From Ruminococcus sp. Phil11 (GTDB lineage: Bacteria > Bacillota > Clostridia > Oscillospirales > Ruminococcaceae): a stretch of DNA of 34,251 bases. Made by a program: the position numbers and the translations under genes. Below, one piece after another: positions 1 through 7,330 of the stretch. A model generated the notes under the pieces. It worked only from the letters and a program-made list of their open reading frames with translations. It searched no databases and had not been told where the DNA came from. Numbering within the stretch: position 1 is the first letter of the stretch; every line of letters begins with the position of its first letter. The DNA lies in NCBI GenBank assembly GCA_001940925.1, contig MSGZ01000005.1:1-34251 (forward strand), given 5' to 3'.

Positions 1-100
1 TGAAAAAGTTTGATCAAAACTTTTATTTCGGCTAGACAATTTATTTCATAACGGGGTCTGGGGACTAGTCCCCAGCAGGGTTTGGGGCGGAGCCCCATTT
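1..100. repeat. Dispersed palindromic 3'-flank repeat, copy 1
   Basis: This stretch carries three recognisable blocks in fixed order: tgaaaaagtttgatcaaaac near the window start, the palindrome ggggactagtcccc at 61-74 region, and the hairpin ggggc-gga-gcccc at 84-96. The same blocks in the same order recur at 23282-23394, and the first block recurs inverted at 3782-3818. Both full copies end a few bases beyond the stop codon of a minus-strand gene (hemZ here, gerAA there). It is not a canonical terminator because no T-run follows the hairpin on the minus strand. It may continue left of the window. Confidence 0.7.
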
Positions 101-104
101 TGAA

Positions 105-1610
105 TCATCGCGAAGCGATACCGCTTAACAGTTCCCGGAGCTGCCGTTCTTTCTCCTGCATCAGCTCGTCAAAGCGTGCAAGATAGTCATAAGGATACTT
201 GCACTCGGTCAGGCGTTCAATGCCGCGCTTTCCGCCGAGCACTTTGGTAGACGCACCCGCGCCGATGCCTAAGATCGTCTGCGAATCGTCCATCATCATT
301 ACATTATACGGGCTCTCAAATCCCGGTTTTGCATAGCCGACATTTTCAAGATTCGCCGCCATGTTCTTCTGCCGGTAGAGATAATACGGCCGATAGCCCG
401 CAGCCGTCAACGTTTTATACGCATAACCGACCATTTCGCTGACGGCCTCCGCATCCGGCATGGCAAGGCTCTGGTAGAAGTCCGCCGCCTTTTTCAGCGC
501 AAGACAGTGCACCGTAATGCTCTCCGGGTCAAGCGAAACGGCGCGGTCGATGCTCTCGCGGAAGCCCTGCACCGTATCGGCAGGCAGTCCCGCAATAAAA
601 TCCATGTTGATGTTGTCAAAGCCCATTTCCCGCGCCAGCAGGAACTTATCGACCGCATCCTGCGCGGTGTGCGGACGTCCCGCCGCTTTCAGCACATGAT
701 CCTGAAAGCTCTGCGGGTTGACCGAAATGCGCGTGACGCCGAACTGACGCATGAGTTGCAGCTTTTCGCGCGTAATGGTATCCGGCCTGCCCGCTTCGAC
801 GGTATATTCCCGCAGCGGCGTGCATCGGCGCACACCGCTTCCGTCGGGCGCGGCGAGCAGCAGATCATCATCAATCCATTCAAGCAGCTGCCAGAGATCA
901 GCTTCGTCAAACGTGGTCGGTGTGCCGCCGCCGATGTAAACCGTATCAATGCGCAGCCCGAATTCATCCACAATTCCGCGTATCAGCTGCATTTCCGTAT
1001 CAAGCCGTGCCATGTATTCCGGAATCAGCCTGCCCATCTGCGCAACGGAATTGCTGACGAATGAGCAGTATTTGCAGCGCGTCGGGCAGAACGGAACCGA
1101 CAGGTAAATGCCGACGCCGTTTTTCGGTGCCGCATCGAGAATCGGCTGCTGCACCGCGAGAATATCTGCGGCAAGCTGCGTTTTTTCCTCCGTCACATGC
1201 CAGATATGCCGGAAATCGTCCTTGGCCTGTTCGACGCTGCCGGTGCGTTCTGCGAATTTCCGCAGCAGATTCACCGGCCGGATGCCGGTCAGCATGCCCC
1301 ATTTCGGCCGCAGACCCGTCAGGTCACAGAGCTGCGGATAAAGCAGCCCGGAGATCTCACGGTCGAGAAGATTATTCGGAATATCAGCAGGCAGGCACTT
1401 TTCGCTGATGCGCGAACCGTTCGTGAGTGCTGTCCGGCAGATCAGCTGCTGACGGCCGTCCGGCTCCGGGAGCAGTACCGCGGAGAAAAATTCGTCCTCC
1501 GCGGGCGGTTCCGGCAGCTCAGAAAATGTAAAGCGTTCCGCCGGACGGAACAGCTTGAGCAGTGCCTCCATTTCGTAGGTGCGGTGATGTCCGAATGTAT
1601 GGATGACCAA
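105..1610 (-). CDS. hemZ: Oxygen-independent coproporphyrinogen III dehydrogenase-like radical SAM protein HemZ
   Basis: A radical SAM enzyme of the HemN/HemZ family, which performs or resembles the anaerobic oxidative decarboxylation of coproporphyrinogen III in haem synthesis. The CX3CX2C iron-sulphur motif is seen as FCPTRCKYC around residues 175-182, followed by the GGGTP SAM-binding motif. I place the start at a TTG at 1610, not at the upstream ATG at 1676. An AAAGGAGG ribosome site sits 8 nt before the TTG, the resulting 501-residue protein matches HemZ length, and this start avoids overlapping tcdA. It lies 22 nt downstream of tcdA on the same strand, so the two probably share the promoter at 2379-2407. 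The last residues (GIASR) fall in a small palindrome, tcgcgaagcga. HemZ is chosen over HemN because of the long N-terminal part before the cysteine motif. Whether it makes haem or acts on another substrate is not visible. Confidence 0.9.
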   Translation of the reverse strand: MVIHTFGHHRTYEMEALLKLFRPAERFTFSELPEPPAEDEFFSAVLLPEPDGRQQLICRTALTNGSRISEKCLPADIPNNLLDREISGLLYPQLCDLTGLRPKWGMLTGIRPVNLLRKFAERTGSVEQAKDDFRHIWHVTEEKTQLAADILAVQQPILDAAPKNGVGIYLSVPFCPTRCKYCSFVSNSVAQMGRLIPEYMARLDTEMQLIRGIVDEFGLRIDTVYIGGGTPTTFDEADLWQLLEWIDDDLLLAAPDGSGVRRCTPLREYTVEAGRPDTITREKLQLMRQFGVTRISVNPQSFQDHVLKAAGRPHTAQDAVDKFLLAREMGFDNINMDFIAGLPADTVQGFRESIDRAVSLDPESITVHCLALKKAADFYQSLAMPDAEAVSEMVGYAYKTLTAAGYRPYYLYRQKNMAANLENVGYAKPGFESPYNVMMMDDSQTILGIGAGASTKVLGGKRGIERLTECKYPYDYLARFDELMQEKERQLRELLSGIASR

Positions 1611-1632
1611 GACTTTGCCCTCCTTTCCGGGG

Positions 1633-2346
1633 TTATCGGGAAATGCCCGCAAGGTCTTTGATGACCTCGCCGGCAAGGATCAGCCCCGCGACGGACGGGA
1701 CAAACGCGACCGAGCCGGGTGTGCTCCGGCGGACGCTTTCCTCCTCAGAGGGTGCCGCCGCGACCGGCAGCTCCTCGGAATAAACGACCTTCAGCGATTT
1801 GACGCCGCGCTTGCGCAGCTCACAGCGCATGACGCGCGCCAGCGGGCAGACCTTCGTTTTATAGATATCCGCGACGCGGAACGCGGTGGGGTCGAGCTTG
1901 TTGCCCGCGCCCATGCAGGAGATCACGGGGGTACCCGCTTCCTTTGCCCGCATGATGATCTCCAGCTTGCCCTTGACCGTGTCGATCGCGTCGATCACAT
2001 AGTCATACTGCGAAAAATCAAACTGATCCGCGGTTTCCGGCAGGAAAAAGCAGCAGTGCCGGTTGACGGTCGTTTCCGGGCAGATATCGTGAATGCGGTC
2101 GGCGGCGGCATCGACCTTGTACTGCCCGACCGTGCTGTGCAGCGCGATGATCTGGCGGTTCAGGTTCGAGAGGCAGACCCTGTCGCTGTCGGTCAGGTCA
2201 AGCGTGCCGACCCTTGACCGCGCAAGTGCCTCCGCCGCGTAGCCGCCGACCCCGCCGATGCCGAATACCGCGACCCTGCTGCTGCGGAGCCGCTCCATGG
2301 CGTCCGCACCGAGCAGCATTTCTGTCCGTGTAAATTCTTCCTGCAT
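1633..2346 (-). CDS. tcdA: tRNA threonylcarbamoyladenosine dehydratase (ThiF/E1-like family)
   Basis: A 237-residue E1-like enzyme. TcdA uses ATP to cyclise the t6A37 base of tRNAs to ct6A. The nucleotide-binding glycine motif FGIGGVGG lies at residues 28-35. It is followed by the acidic strand LTDSD and the conserved SNLNRQ segment typical of ThiF/MoeB/TcdA proteins. The C-terminus (GSVAFVPSVAGL, then an alpha helix) is the TcdA-type ending rather than the rhodanese ending of MoeB. The ATG at 2346 is preceded by GGAGG at good spacing. It heads a two-gene operon with hemZ. A general ThiF-family adenylyltransferase is the alternative, but the family assignment is strong. Confidence 0.9.
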   Translation of the reverse strand: MQEEFTRTEMLLGADAMERLRSSRVAVFGIGGVGGYAAEALARSRVGTLDLTDSDRVCLSNLNRQIIALHSTVGQYKVDAAADRIHDICPETTVNRHCCFFLPETADQFDFSQYDYVIDAIDTVKGKLEIIMRAKEAGTPVISCMGAGNKLDPTAFRVADIYKTKVCPLARVMRCELRKRGVKSLKVVYSEELPVAAAPSEEESVRRSTPGSVAFVPSVAGLILAGEVIKDLAGISR

Positions 2347-2378
2347 TGCTTTATTTCCTCCGGTTTTTGATTACTACT

Positions 2379-2407
2379 ATTATACTGCGGAGGATAAGGA
2401 TTGTCAA
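2379..2407 (-). promoter_or_regulatory. Sigma-A promoter of tcdA-hemZ
   Basis: Read on the minus strand, TTGACA (2402-2407) and TATAAT (2379-2384) are both perfect consensus boxes separated by exactly 17 nt. The transcript would start about 25 nt before the tcdA ATG. Confidence 0.85.
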
Positions 2408-2677
2408 GGTGCGGGAAGTCCTGCGGGCACATATCAAAATAAATCGCCGAAGGCGATACCGCATCTATTCACTTTTCGTTCTTCACTATTCACTATTCAA
2501 TTTTTTGCTCCTCTCCCATTGAAATACCCCGCATAATATGCTATAGCGGGTAGAATCCGCTGCCTTTTTTCACCCAAGCAGCTTATCCTGTTATTTTTTC
2601 ACCCCGCACCCATTGAAAAAACTACATTTATGTGCTATAATAAGTATAACTATATCTCAAAGCAAGGACAGGTAATT
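2408..2677. other. Intergenic region between divergent tcdA and trmB
   Basis: No gene is seen here. It contains the 16-bp block ttcactattcactatt at 2482-2497, which recurs inverted at 7988-8003. An imperfect hairpin pairs taccccgc at 2525 with gcgggta ending at 2552. The trmB promoter lies at 2613-2641. The segment atcgccgaaggcgataccgc near 2447 resembles the palindrome at the 3' end of hemZ. Confidence 0.6.
2613..2641 (+). promoter_or_regulatory. Sigma-A promoter of trmB
   Basis: TTGAAA (2613-2618), a 17-nt spacer and TATAAT (2636-2641) lie 36 nt upstream of the chosen trmB ATG. Confidence 0.8.
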
Positions 2678-3517
2678 ATGAGAATCCGATTCAAAAAATG
2701 GGCAAGGCCGGAGCTGGCTGCCTCGCCGTTCTGCATGGACGACGCTTTTTCGCTCGCGGGCAAGTGGCGGACGCATTTCGCAAGGCCGGAGCAGCCTTTC
2801 TATGTCGAGCTCGGCTGCGGCAAGGGCGGCTGGGTCTCGCAGGCGGCGGTGCTGCATCCGGAATGCAATTATCTTGCGCTCGATATCAAAAGCGAGATGC
2901 TCGGCATGGCAAAGCGCAAGACCGAAAAAGCCTTCTCGGAGGCAGGCCGGGAGCCGGACAATATCCTGCTGTCCATTCTCAATATCGAACGCTTCTCCGA
3001 GGTGCTTACCCCGGCGGACGGCGTAGACCGCATTTACATCAACTTCTGCAATCCGTGGCCGAAGGAAGGCCACAAAAAGCGCCGCCTGACGCATCCGCGG
3101 CAGCTCCGGCAGTATGCAGCCGTTCTGCGCGGCGAGCTGCATTTCAAGACCGACGACCGCGATCTATTCGAGGAATCGCTGGAATATTTCAGGGAATCCG
3201 GCTGGGAGATCCTGCATCACACATTCGATCTCCACGCAGACGAGCCCGCCGACAACATCCGCACGGAGCATGAAAACATGTTCACGGAAATGGGGAAGAA
3301 AATCCATTTTGTGATCGCGAAGCCCCCGGCGGAGGCTTTCGGCAAGCCGGTCCCGAATCTTCATGCGCCGGAGACGGTCAAGCTGCTGCGCGGTCTGGAA
3401 AAGCAGCATGATCTCGGCATTCTCACCGATGAGGAATTTGAAAAGCGGAAGCAGATCATTCTGCTCCATGCTGAGGAGGCACCGCATGACGAAGGAATGG
3501 AAGTGGAGGAAAGCTGA
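2678..3517 (+). CDS. trmB: tRNA (guanine-N7-)-methyltransferase TrmB with C-terminal SHOCT-like tail
   Basis: TrmB methylates N7 of G46 in tRNA using S-adenosylmethionine. The SAM motif ELGCGKG is at residues 44-50. The family block NFCNPWPK at about 122-129, followed by HKKRRLTHPRQL, and TEHENMF near 197 are all typical. The usual motif reads (S/P)DPW; here the Asp is Asn (residue 125). About 60 extra residues follow the normal TrmB end. Residues about 232-264 (LLRGLEKQHDLGILTDEEF) look like a SHOCT short C-terminal domain. I start at the ATG at 2678 (279 aa) rather than an in-frame ATG 48 nt upstream, because that one falls at the promoter's transcription start. The stop overlaps the next small gene by 32 nt. 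The methyltransferase identity is firm; the role of the tail is unknown. Confidence 0.92.
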   Translation: MRIRFKKWARPELAASPFCMDDAFSLAGKWRTHFARPEQPFYVELGCGKGGWVSQAAVLHPECNYLALDIKSEMLGMAKRKTEKAFSEAGREPDNILLSILNIERFSEVLTPADGVDRIYINFCNPWPKEGHKKRRLTHPRQLRQYAAVLRGELHFKTDDRDLFEESLEYFRESGWEILHHTFDLHADEPADNIRTEHENMFTEMGKKIHFVIAKPPAEAFGKPVPNLHAPETVKLLRGLEKQHDLGILTDEEFEKRKQIILLHAEEAPHDEGMEVEES

Positions 3518-3749
3518 CGGCAGCGCATTTTTCAATGCGGGCGTTTTTCAGCAGGACGCCGTCGGCGCGGAAAAACCGAGCGACGCGATCCCGCTGCAGG
3601 AGGGCGCAAGGCTGCTCTTTGCAAAGGGCGTTGACCGCATCTGGCTGATCTCGCTGATCGCCGGGGTCATCTCGCTGCTGACGCACCGGAAGCGGCAGAA
3701 ACGCAGAAAGCTGAAGCGCAAGGTTGCAAGCATCCGCCGGACGTTCTGA
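3486..3749 (+). CDS. Small hypothetical membrane-associated basic protein
   Basis: An 87-residue protein that I do not recognise. It starts within the end of trmB (32-nt overlap) at an ATG preceded by GAGGAGG with a 6-nt gap, a strong ribosome site that supports real, translationally coupled expression. The sequence has a polar N-terminal half (about residues 1-45), one hydrophobic stretch around residues 52-66 (WLISLIAGVISLL) and a very basic tail (HRKRQKRRKLKRK). That is the layout of a single-pass membrane protein with a cytoplasmic basic end. No function can be assigned. Confidence 0.65.
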   Translation: MTKEWKWRKADGSAFFNAGVFQQDAVGAEKPSDAIPLQEGARLLFAKGVDRIWLISLIAGVISLLTHRKRQKRRKLKRKVASIRRTF

Positions 3750-3781
3750 ACGAGCGGCAGTACTGAAAGGGCAACTACCCA

Positions 3782-3818
3782 TATCAAAAGTTTTGGTCAA
3801 GCTTTTTCAAAAGCTTGC
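3782..3818. repeat. Inverted partial copy of the dispersed repeat
   Basis: The segment tcaaaagttttggtcaagc and the following aaagcttgcg is close to the reverse complement of 23274-23306, and of the first bases of the window. Only this arm of the repeat is present here. Confidence 0.65.
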
Positions 3819-3824
3819 GTGAGT

Positions 3825-3856
3825 CATACATAAAGGAGCTAGCTCCTTTATGTATG
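3825..3856. repeat. Perfect 32-bp palindrome
   Basis: The 16 bases catacataaaggagct are followed directly by their exact reverse complement, giving a palindrome with no spacer. It sits next to the repeat arm at 3782-3818. No T-run follows, so it is not an ordinary terminator. A cruciform or mobile-palindrome origin is possible. Confidence 0.8.
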
Positions 3857-3899
3857 GCAGCGCCTCCGGTCGCGCTCCGCAGAACGCGAAATACCTTTT

Positions 3900-3929
3900 T
3901 TCAATTAAACACGGCGGGAATTGTATAGA
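3900..3929 (+). promoter_or_regulatory. Possible weak promoter of pyrC
   Basis: TTCAAT at 3900-3905 and TATAGA at 3924-3929 with an 18-nt spacer are the best candidates upstream of pyrC. Both boxes deviate from consensus. I see no attenuator hairpin with a T-run in the leader. Confidence 0.3.
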
Positions 3930-4009
3930 GCAAACTGGAAAGTAAGCAGATAAATGCTTTTTGATTATTCAATTCTCAGATTCTTTTATGATAAAGGAGG
4001 CTGGTTTCC

Positions 4010-5281
4010 TTGGAGACCGTACTCATCCGCAATGTCCGCGCGGTTGACAGCCTGCGGGACGCAGTCTGCGATATCCTGATCCGGGACGGCAGAATCGCCG
4101 CCGTCGGGAAGGGTATCGCAGCAGAGACGGACCGCGTGATCGACGGCACGGGACTGGTTGTCCTGCCCGGCCTGTTCGATATGCATGTGCATTTCCGCGA
4201 CCCCGGGCAGACCCATAAGGAGGATGTTCATACCGGCAGCGCAGCCGCGCTGGCAGGCGGCGTGACCGGCGTGCTCTGTATGCCGAACACGACCCCGCCG
4301 ATGGACAATCCTGAGCAGGTGCGTGATTTTCTGGAACGCGCAAAGGATACCGGCGTGGATGTGCATCAGACCGGTACGCTGACTGTCGGGCTGAAGGGCG
4401 AACAGCTTGCCGATTACGAGGCACTGAAGGCCGCGGGCGTCACGGCACTTTCCGATGACGGCAGACCCGTTCCGACTGCAGAGCTCATGGAGGCCGCGCT
4501 GGCCGGGGCAAAGGCTGCCGGACTGCCAGTCGTATCGCACTGCGAGGATCTGGCGATCATCAACGGCGGCATTATCAACAAGGGAGCCGTTTCCGAAAAG
4601 CTCGGTGTCAAGGGCATGGATCGCCGTTCCGAGGATTCGATCACGGCGCGCGACCTGCAGCTTGCCCTGAAAACCGGCGCACAGCTGCATATCTGCCATG
4701 TTTCGACGCGCGGCAGCACGGACGCTGTCCGGAAGGCGAAGGCCGCAGGCGGAAATGTCTCCTGCGAGACCGCCCCGCATTATTTCATGCTGACCGACGA
4801 GCTGCTCTTAAAGCGCGATGCCGACTACCGCATGAACCCGCCGCTCCGCACACCGGATGACGTCGAGGCGATCAAGGCAGGCATTCTGGACGGCACGATC
4901 GACTGCATCATCACCGATCACGCGCCGCATACCGCAGCGGAGAAGGCTGATTTTGAAAAGGCACCGAACGGCGTGGTCGGGCTGGAGACCTCTCTCGCCG
5001 CGACGCTGACGGCGTTTTATCACACCGGACTGCTCACGCTGCAGGATATTGTCCGGCTGATGTGTGATAACCCGCGCAGACTGCTGCATCTGCCGGAGAA
5101 CACGCTCTCCGAGGGTACACCGGCAGACCTGATTCTGGTCGATCCGGACCGCAAATGGACGGTCGATCCGGAGAAGCTGCATTCCAGATCCCATAATACC
5201 GTATTCAAGGGCATGACGCTGACCGGCAAAGTCCTGATGACAATGACCGGCGGCATTGTGCGTTACGAAGCCGAAACCTGA
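4010..5281 (+). CDS. pyrC: Dihydroorotase
   Basis: Dihydroorotase closes the ring of N-carbamoyl-aspartate to dihydroorotate in pyrimidine synthesis. The 423-residue length and the motifs are those of the class I (Bacillus-type) enzyme. DMHVHFRDPG at residues 57-66 holds the metal-binding His-X-His pair, HICHV carries another metal His, and TDHAPHT carries the catalytic Asp. The start is a TTG at 4010 with AAAGGAGG nine bases upstream; there is no in-frame ATG nearby. A small basic protein gene follows after 15 nt. No other pyr gene is in the window, so pyrC stands apart from a full pyr operon here. Confidence 0.93.
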   Translation: METVLIRNVRAVDSLRDAVCDILIRDGRIAAVGKGIAAETDRVIDGTGLVVLPGLFDMHVHFRDPGQTHKEDVHTGSAAALAGGVTGVLCMPNTTPPMDNPEQVRDFLERAKDTGVDVHQTGTLTVGLKGEQLADYEALKAAGVTALSDDGRPVPTAELMEAALAGAKAAGLPVVSHCEDLAIINGGIINKGAVSEKLGVKGMDRRSEDSITARDLQLALKTGAQLHICHVSTRGSTDAVRKAKAAGGNVSCETAPHYFMLTDELLLKRDADYRMNPPLRTPDDVEAIKAGILDGTIDCIITDHAPHTAAEKADFEKAPNGVVGLETSLAATLTAFYHTGLLTLQDIVRLMCDNPRRLLHLPENTLSEGTPADLILVDPDRKWTVDPEKLHSRSHNTVFKGMTLTGKVLMTMTGGIVRYEAET

Positions 5282-5296
5282 AAGGAGATGTCTATT

Positions 5297-5506
5297 ATGC
5301 CGGTCAGAAAAGCACCGATGTTCCCGCTGTTCCCGCCGCCGCCGAGGCCGCGGCGCAAGCGCAGACAGTCCCCGACGGAAAAGCTCAGGCGGAAGATCGC
5401 AAAGGTCACGGGCATCCCGACCACTTCCGCAGGCAGAAAGAAGAAAGCAGAGCGGCTTGTCTGCGATTTCCTGATCGACAAGCTCGACCGCTTTGACAAG
5501 AAATAA
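5297..5506 (+). CDS. Small proline- and lysine/arginine-rich hypothetical protein
   Basis: A 69-residue protein that I do not recognise. Its ATG lies 9 nt after an AAAGGAG site, only 15 nt past the pyrC stop, so it is probably co-transcribed with pyrC. The N-terminus has a run of prolines flanked by arginines (FPLFPPPPRPRRKRR). The rest is a basic, probably helical region ending in CDFLIDKLDRFDKK. There is no signal peptide or TM segment, and the strong charge suggests nucleic-acid or ribosome contact. An ATG at 5288 is an alternative start but overlaps the ribosome site. Confidence 0.6.
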   Translation: MPVRKAPMFPLFPPPPRPRRKRRQSPTEKLRRKIAKVTGIPTTSAGRKKKAERLVCDFLIDKLDRFDKK

Positions 5507-5548
5507 TCCGATTTGTCAGATTTTACCGTAAAAAAGGAGCGATCACCC

Positions 5549-6025
5549 ATGAAAGAGCTGTTACAGCTTTTGAAGCAGAATGCAAGACTGTCCGATGCAG
5601 AGCTCGCTGCGATGCTCGGCAGAGATGAAGCAACTGTCGCCAAGCAGATCAAGGAGCTGGAGGAATCCGGCGTGATCCGCGGCTACAGTGTCATTGTGGA
5701 CGAGGAGCTCGCAGACAAGAACGAGGTCTCCGCCTATATCGAGCTGAAGGTCACCCCGCAGCCGGACTGCGGCTTTGACGAGCTCGCGAAGATCATTTCC
5801 GGCTTTGAGTCGGTCGAATCCGTAACGCTGATGTCCGGCGGCTATGACCTCGGCATCACGATCACGGGCTCCGGCCTGCGCGACATTGCAAGCTTTGTCG
5901 CACAGCGGCTCGCGACCCTGAGCGGCGTGCTTTCGACCAGAACGCATTTTGTGCTGAAACGCTATAAGGAAAAAGGCATCCTCATTCAGGACGAGCCCGG
6001 CGATGAAAGAGGTGTATATCTGTGA
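5549..6025 (+). CDS. Lrp/AsnC-family transcriptional regulator (AlaR-like)
   Basis: A 158-residue regulator. An N-terminal winged helix-turn-helix (LSDAELAAML, then EATVAKQIKELEESG at about residues 16-50) is followed by the RAM/AsnC ligand domain with the conserved pattern VTLMSGGYDLGI. The start is the ATG at 5549, preceded by AAAAAGGAG. Its stop overlaps the GTG start of the aminotransferase by 4 nt (GTGA), so the two are translationally coupled. In Bacillus subtilis an Lrp-type regulator (AlaR) and an alanine transaminase (AlaT) form the same pair, and I infer a similar role in alanine or other amino-acid transamination here. No upstream -35/-10 pair was convincing. Confidence 0.85.
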   Translation: MKELLQLLKQNARLSDAELAAMLGRDEATVAKQIKELEESGVIRGYSVIVDEELADKNEVSAYIELKVTPQPDCGFDELAKIISGFESVESVTLMSGGYDLGITITGSGLRDIASFVAQRLATLSGVLSTRTHFVLKRYKEKGILIQDEPGDERGVYL

Positions 6026-7194
6026 ACTATGAACAGCTGATGTCCCAGCGTGCACAGGCGATCGCACCCTCTCCGATCCGCCGCTTCTTCGATCTGGCGG
6101 AAAGCATGGAGGGCGTCATCTCGCTGGGCGTCGGAGAACCGGACTTCCGTACCCCGTGGACGATCCGCTCTGCGGCGATCGCGACGCTGGAGCGGCAGGC
6201 GATCTTCTACGGCGCAAACTCCGGCCTGCTGGAGCTCCGCAAAGAGATCTCGCATTTCATGGAGCGAAAGTATAAGCTGAGCTACTGTCCCGAAAATGAG
6301 CTGCTTGTTACGATCGGCGGCTCTGAGGCGGTTGATCTGACCTTCCGCACGCTGCTGAATCCCGGCGACGAGGTGCTCATCACGGAGCCCTGCTTTGTAT
6401 GCTATGCGCCGCTTGTTTCCATGGCGGACGGCGTACCGGTCTCCCTGCCGACGAAGGAGGAAAACGAGTTCCGCCTGACCGCAGAGGAGCTGAAAGCGAA
6501 GATCACACCGAAAACCAAGCTGCTGATGCTCTCCTATCCGAACAACCCGACCGGCGGCATCATGCGCCGCGAGGATTATGAGGCGATCGCGGAGGTGCTG
6601 CGCGGCACGGATATTTTCGTGCTGTCTGATGAGATCTACTCCGAGATGACCTACGGCGCCAAGCATGTTTCCATTGCGGAGCTGGACGGTATGCGGGAGC
6701 GGACGGTCGTGGTCAACGGCTTTTCCAAGACCTTTGCAATGACCGGCTGGCGTCTCGGCTGGATGGCCGCGCCGAAGGAGATCATTGCGCAGGCGAGAAA
6801 GATCCACCAGTACGGCATCATGTGTGCACCGATGGTCAGCCAGCGCGCGGCGATCGAGGCACTGAAGCACTGTGATGCGGACTGCGCACACATGATCGAG
6901 GAATACGATCACCGCCGCCGCTTTCTGCTGGAACGCTTTGCGCAAATGGGGCTTTCATGTTTCCCGGCACAGGGCGCGTTCTATCTGTTCCCGAGCATCG
7001 AATCCAGCGGCATGAGCAGCGAGGACTTCTGCGAGAAGCTGCTGCAGGAGGAAAAGGTCGCAGTCGTGCCGGGCTCCGCGTTCGGCGAGTGCGGCAAAAA
7101 CAACATCCGCATTTCCTATGCGTATTCCCTCAAGCATCTTGCTGAGGCGGCAGACCGCATGGAGCGTTTTCTGGAACGGCACCGCAAGGGCTGA
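6022..7194 (+). CDS. Class I/II PLP-dependent aminotransferase (AlaT/PatA-like)
   Basis: A 390-residue fold-type I aminotransferase. The Schiff-base lysine is Lys236 in GFSKTFAMTGWRLGW. SYPNNPTGG supplies the cofactor-ring contact Asn, LSDEIYSEM the Asp that binds the pyridine nitrogen, and NIRISYA the substrate-carboxylate Arg. The N-terminus (ISLGVGEPDF) is standard. The start is a GTG at 6022 overlapping the regulator stop, with AAAGAGGTG as ribosome site. The partner regulator suggests alanine (pyruvate-glutamate) transamination, but aspartate or broad aromatic specificity cannot be excluded from motifs. Confidence 0.9.
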   Translation: MNYEQLMSQRAQAIAPSPIRRFFDLAESMEGVISLGVGEPDFRTPWTIRSAAIATLERQAIFYGANSGLLELRKEISHFMERKYKLSYCPENELLVTIGGSEAVDLTFRTLLNPGDEVLITEPCFVCYAPLVSMADGVPVSLPTKEENEFRLTAEELKAKITPKTKLLMLSYPNNPTGGIMRREDYEAIAEVLRGTDIFVLSDEIYSEMTYGAKHVSIAELDGMRERTVVVNGFSKTFAMTGWRLGWMAAPKEIIAQARKIHQYGIMCAPMVSQRAAIEALKHCDADCAHMIEEYDHRRRFLLERFAQMGLSCFPAQGAFYLFPSIESSGMSSEDFCEKLLQEEKVAVVPGSAFGECGKNNIRISYAYSLKHLAEAADRMERFLERHRKG

Positions 7195-7330
7195 TCCTGT
7201 CGGTTTCATACAGCATTCATCAGAGAATCCTGCAATTCATTATCAACACACTATCTATAAATCTATAAATCGAACCAACGAAGGAGAAACCGATCATGAA
7301 TAAGCTTTTCAAAAACATGCCGGCGGCTTT

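Noticed and set aside
1611..1676. N-terminal extension of hemZ to an ATG at 1676
   Set aside because: It would overlap tcdA by 44 nt, has no ribosome site, and gives a longer protein than the family; the TTG at 1610 has AAAGGAGG.
3857..4009. A pyrimidine-responsive attenuator in the pyrC leader
   Set aside because: I found no terminator hairpin with a T-run nor an anti-terminator alternative there.
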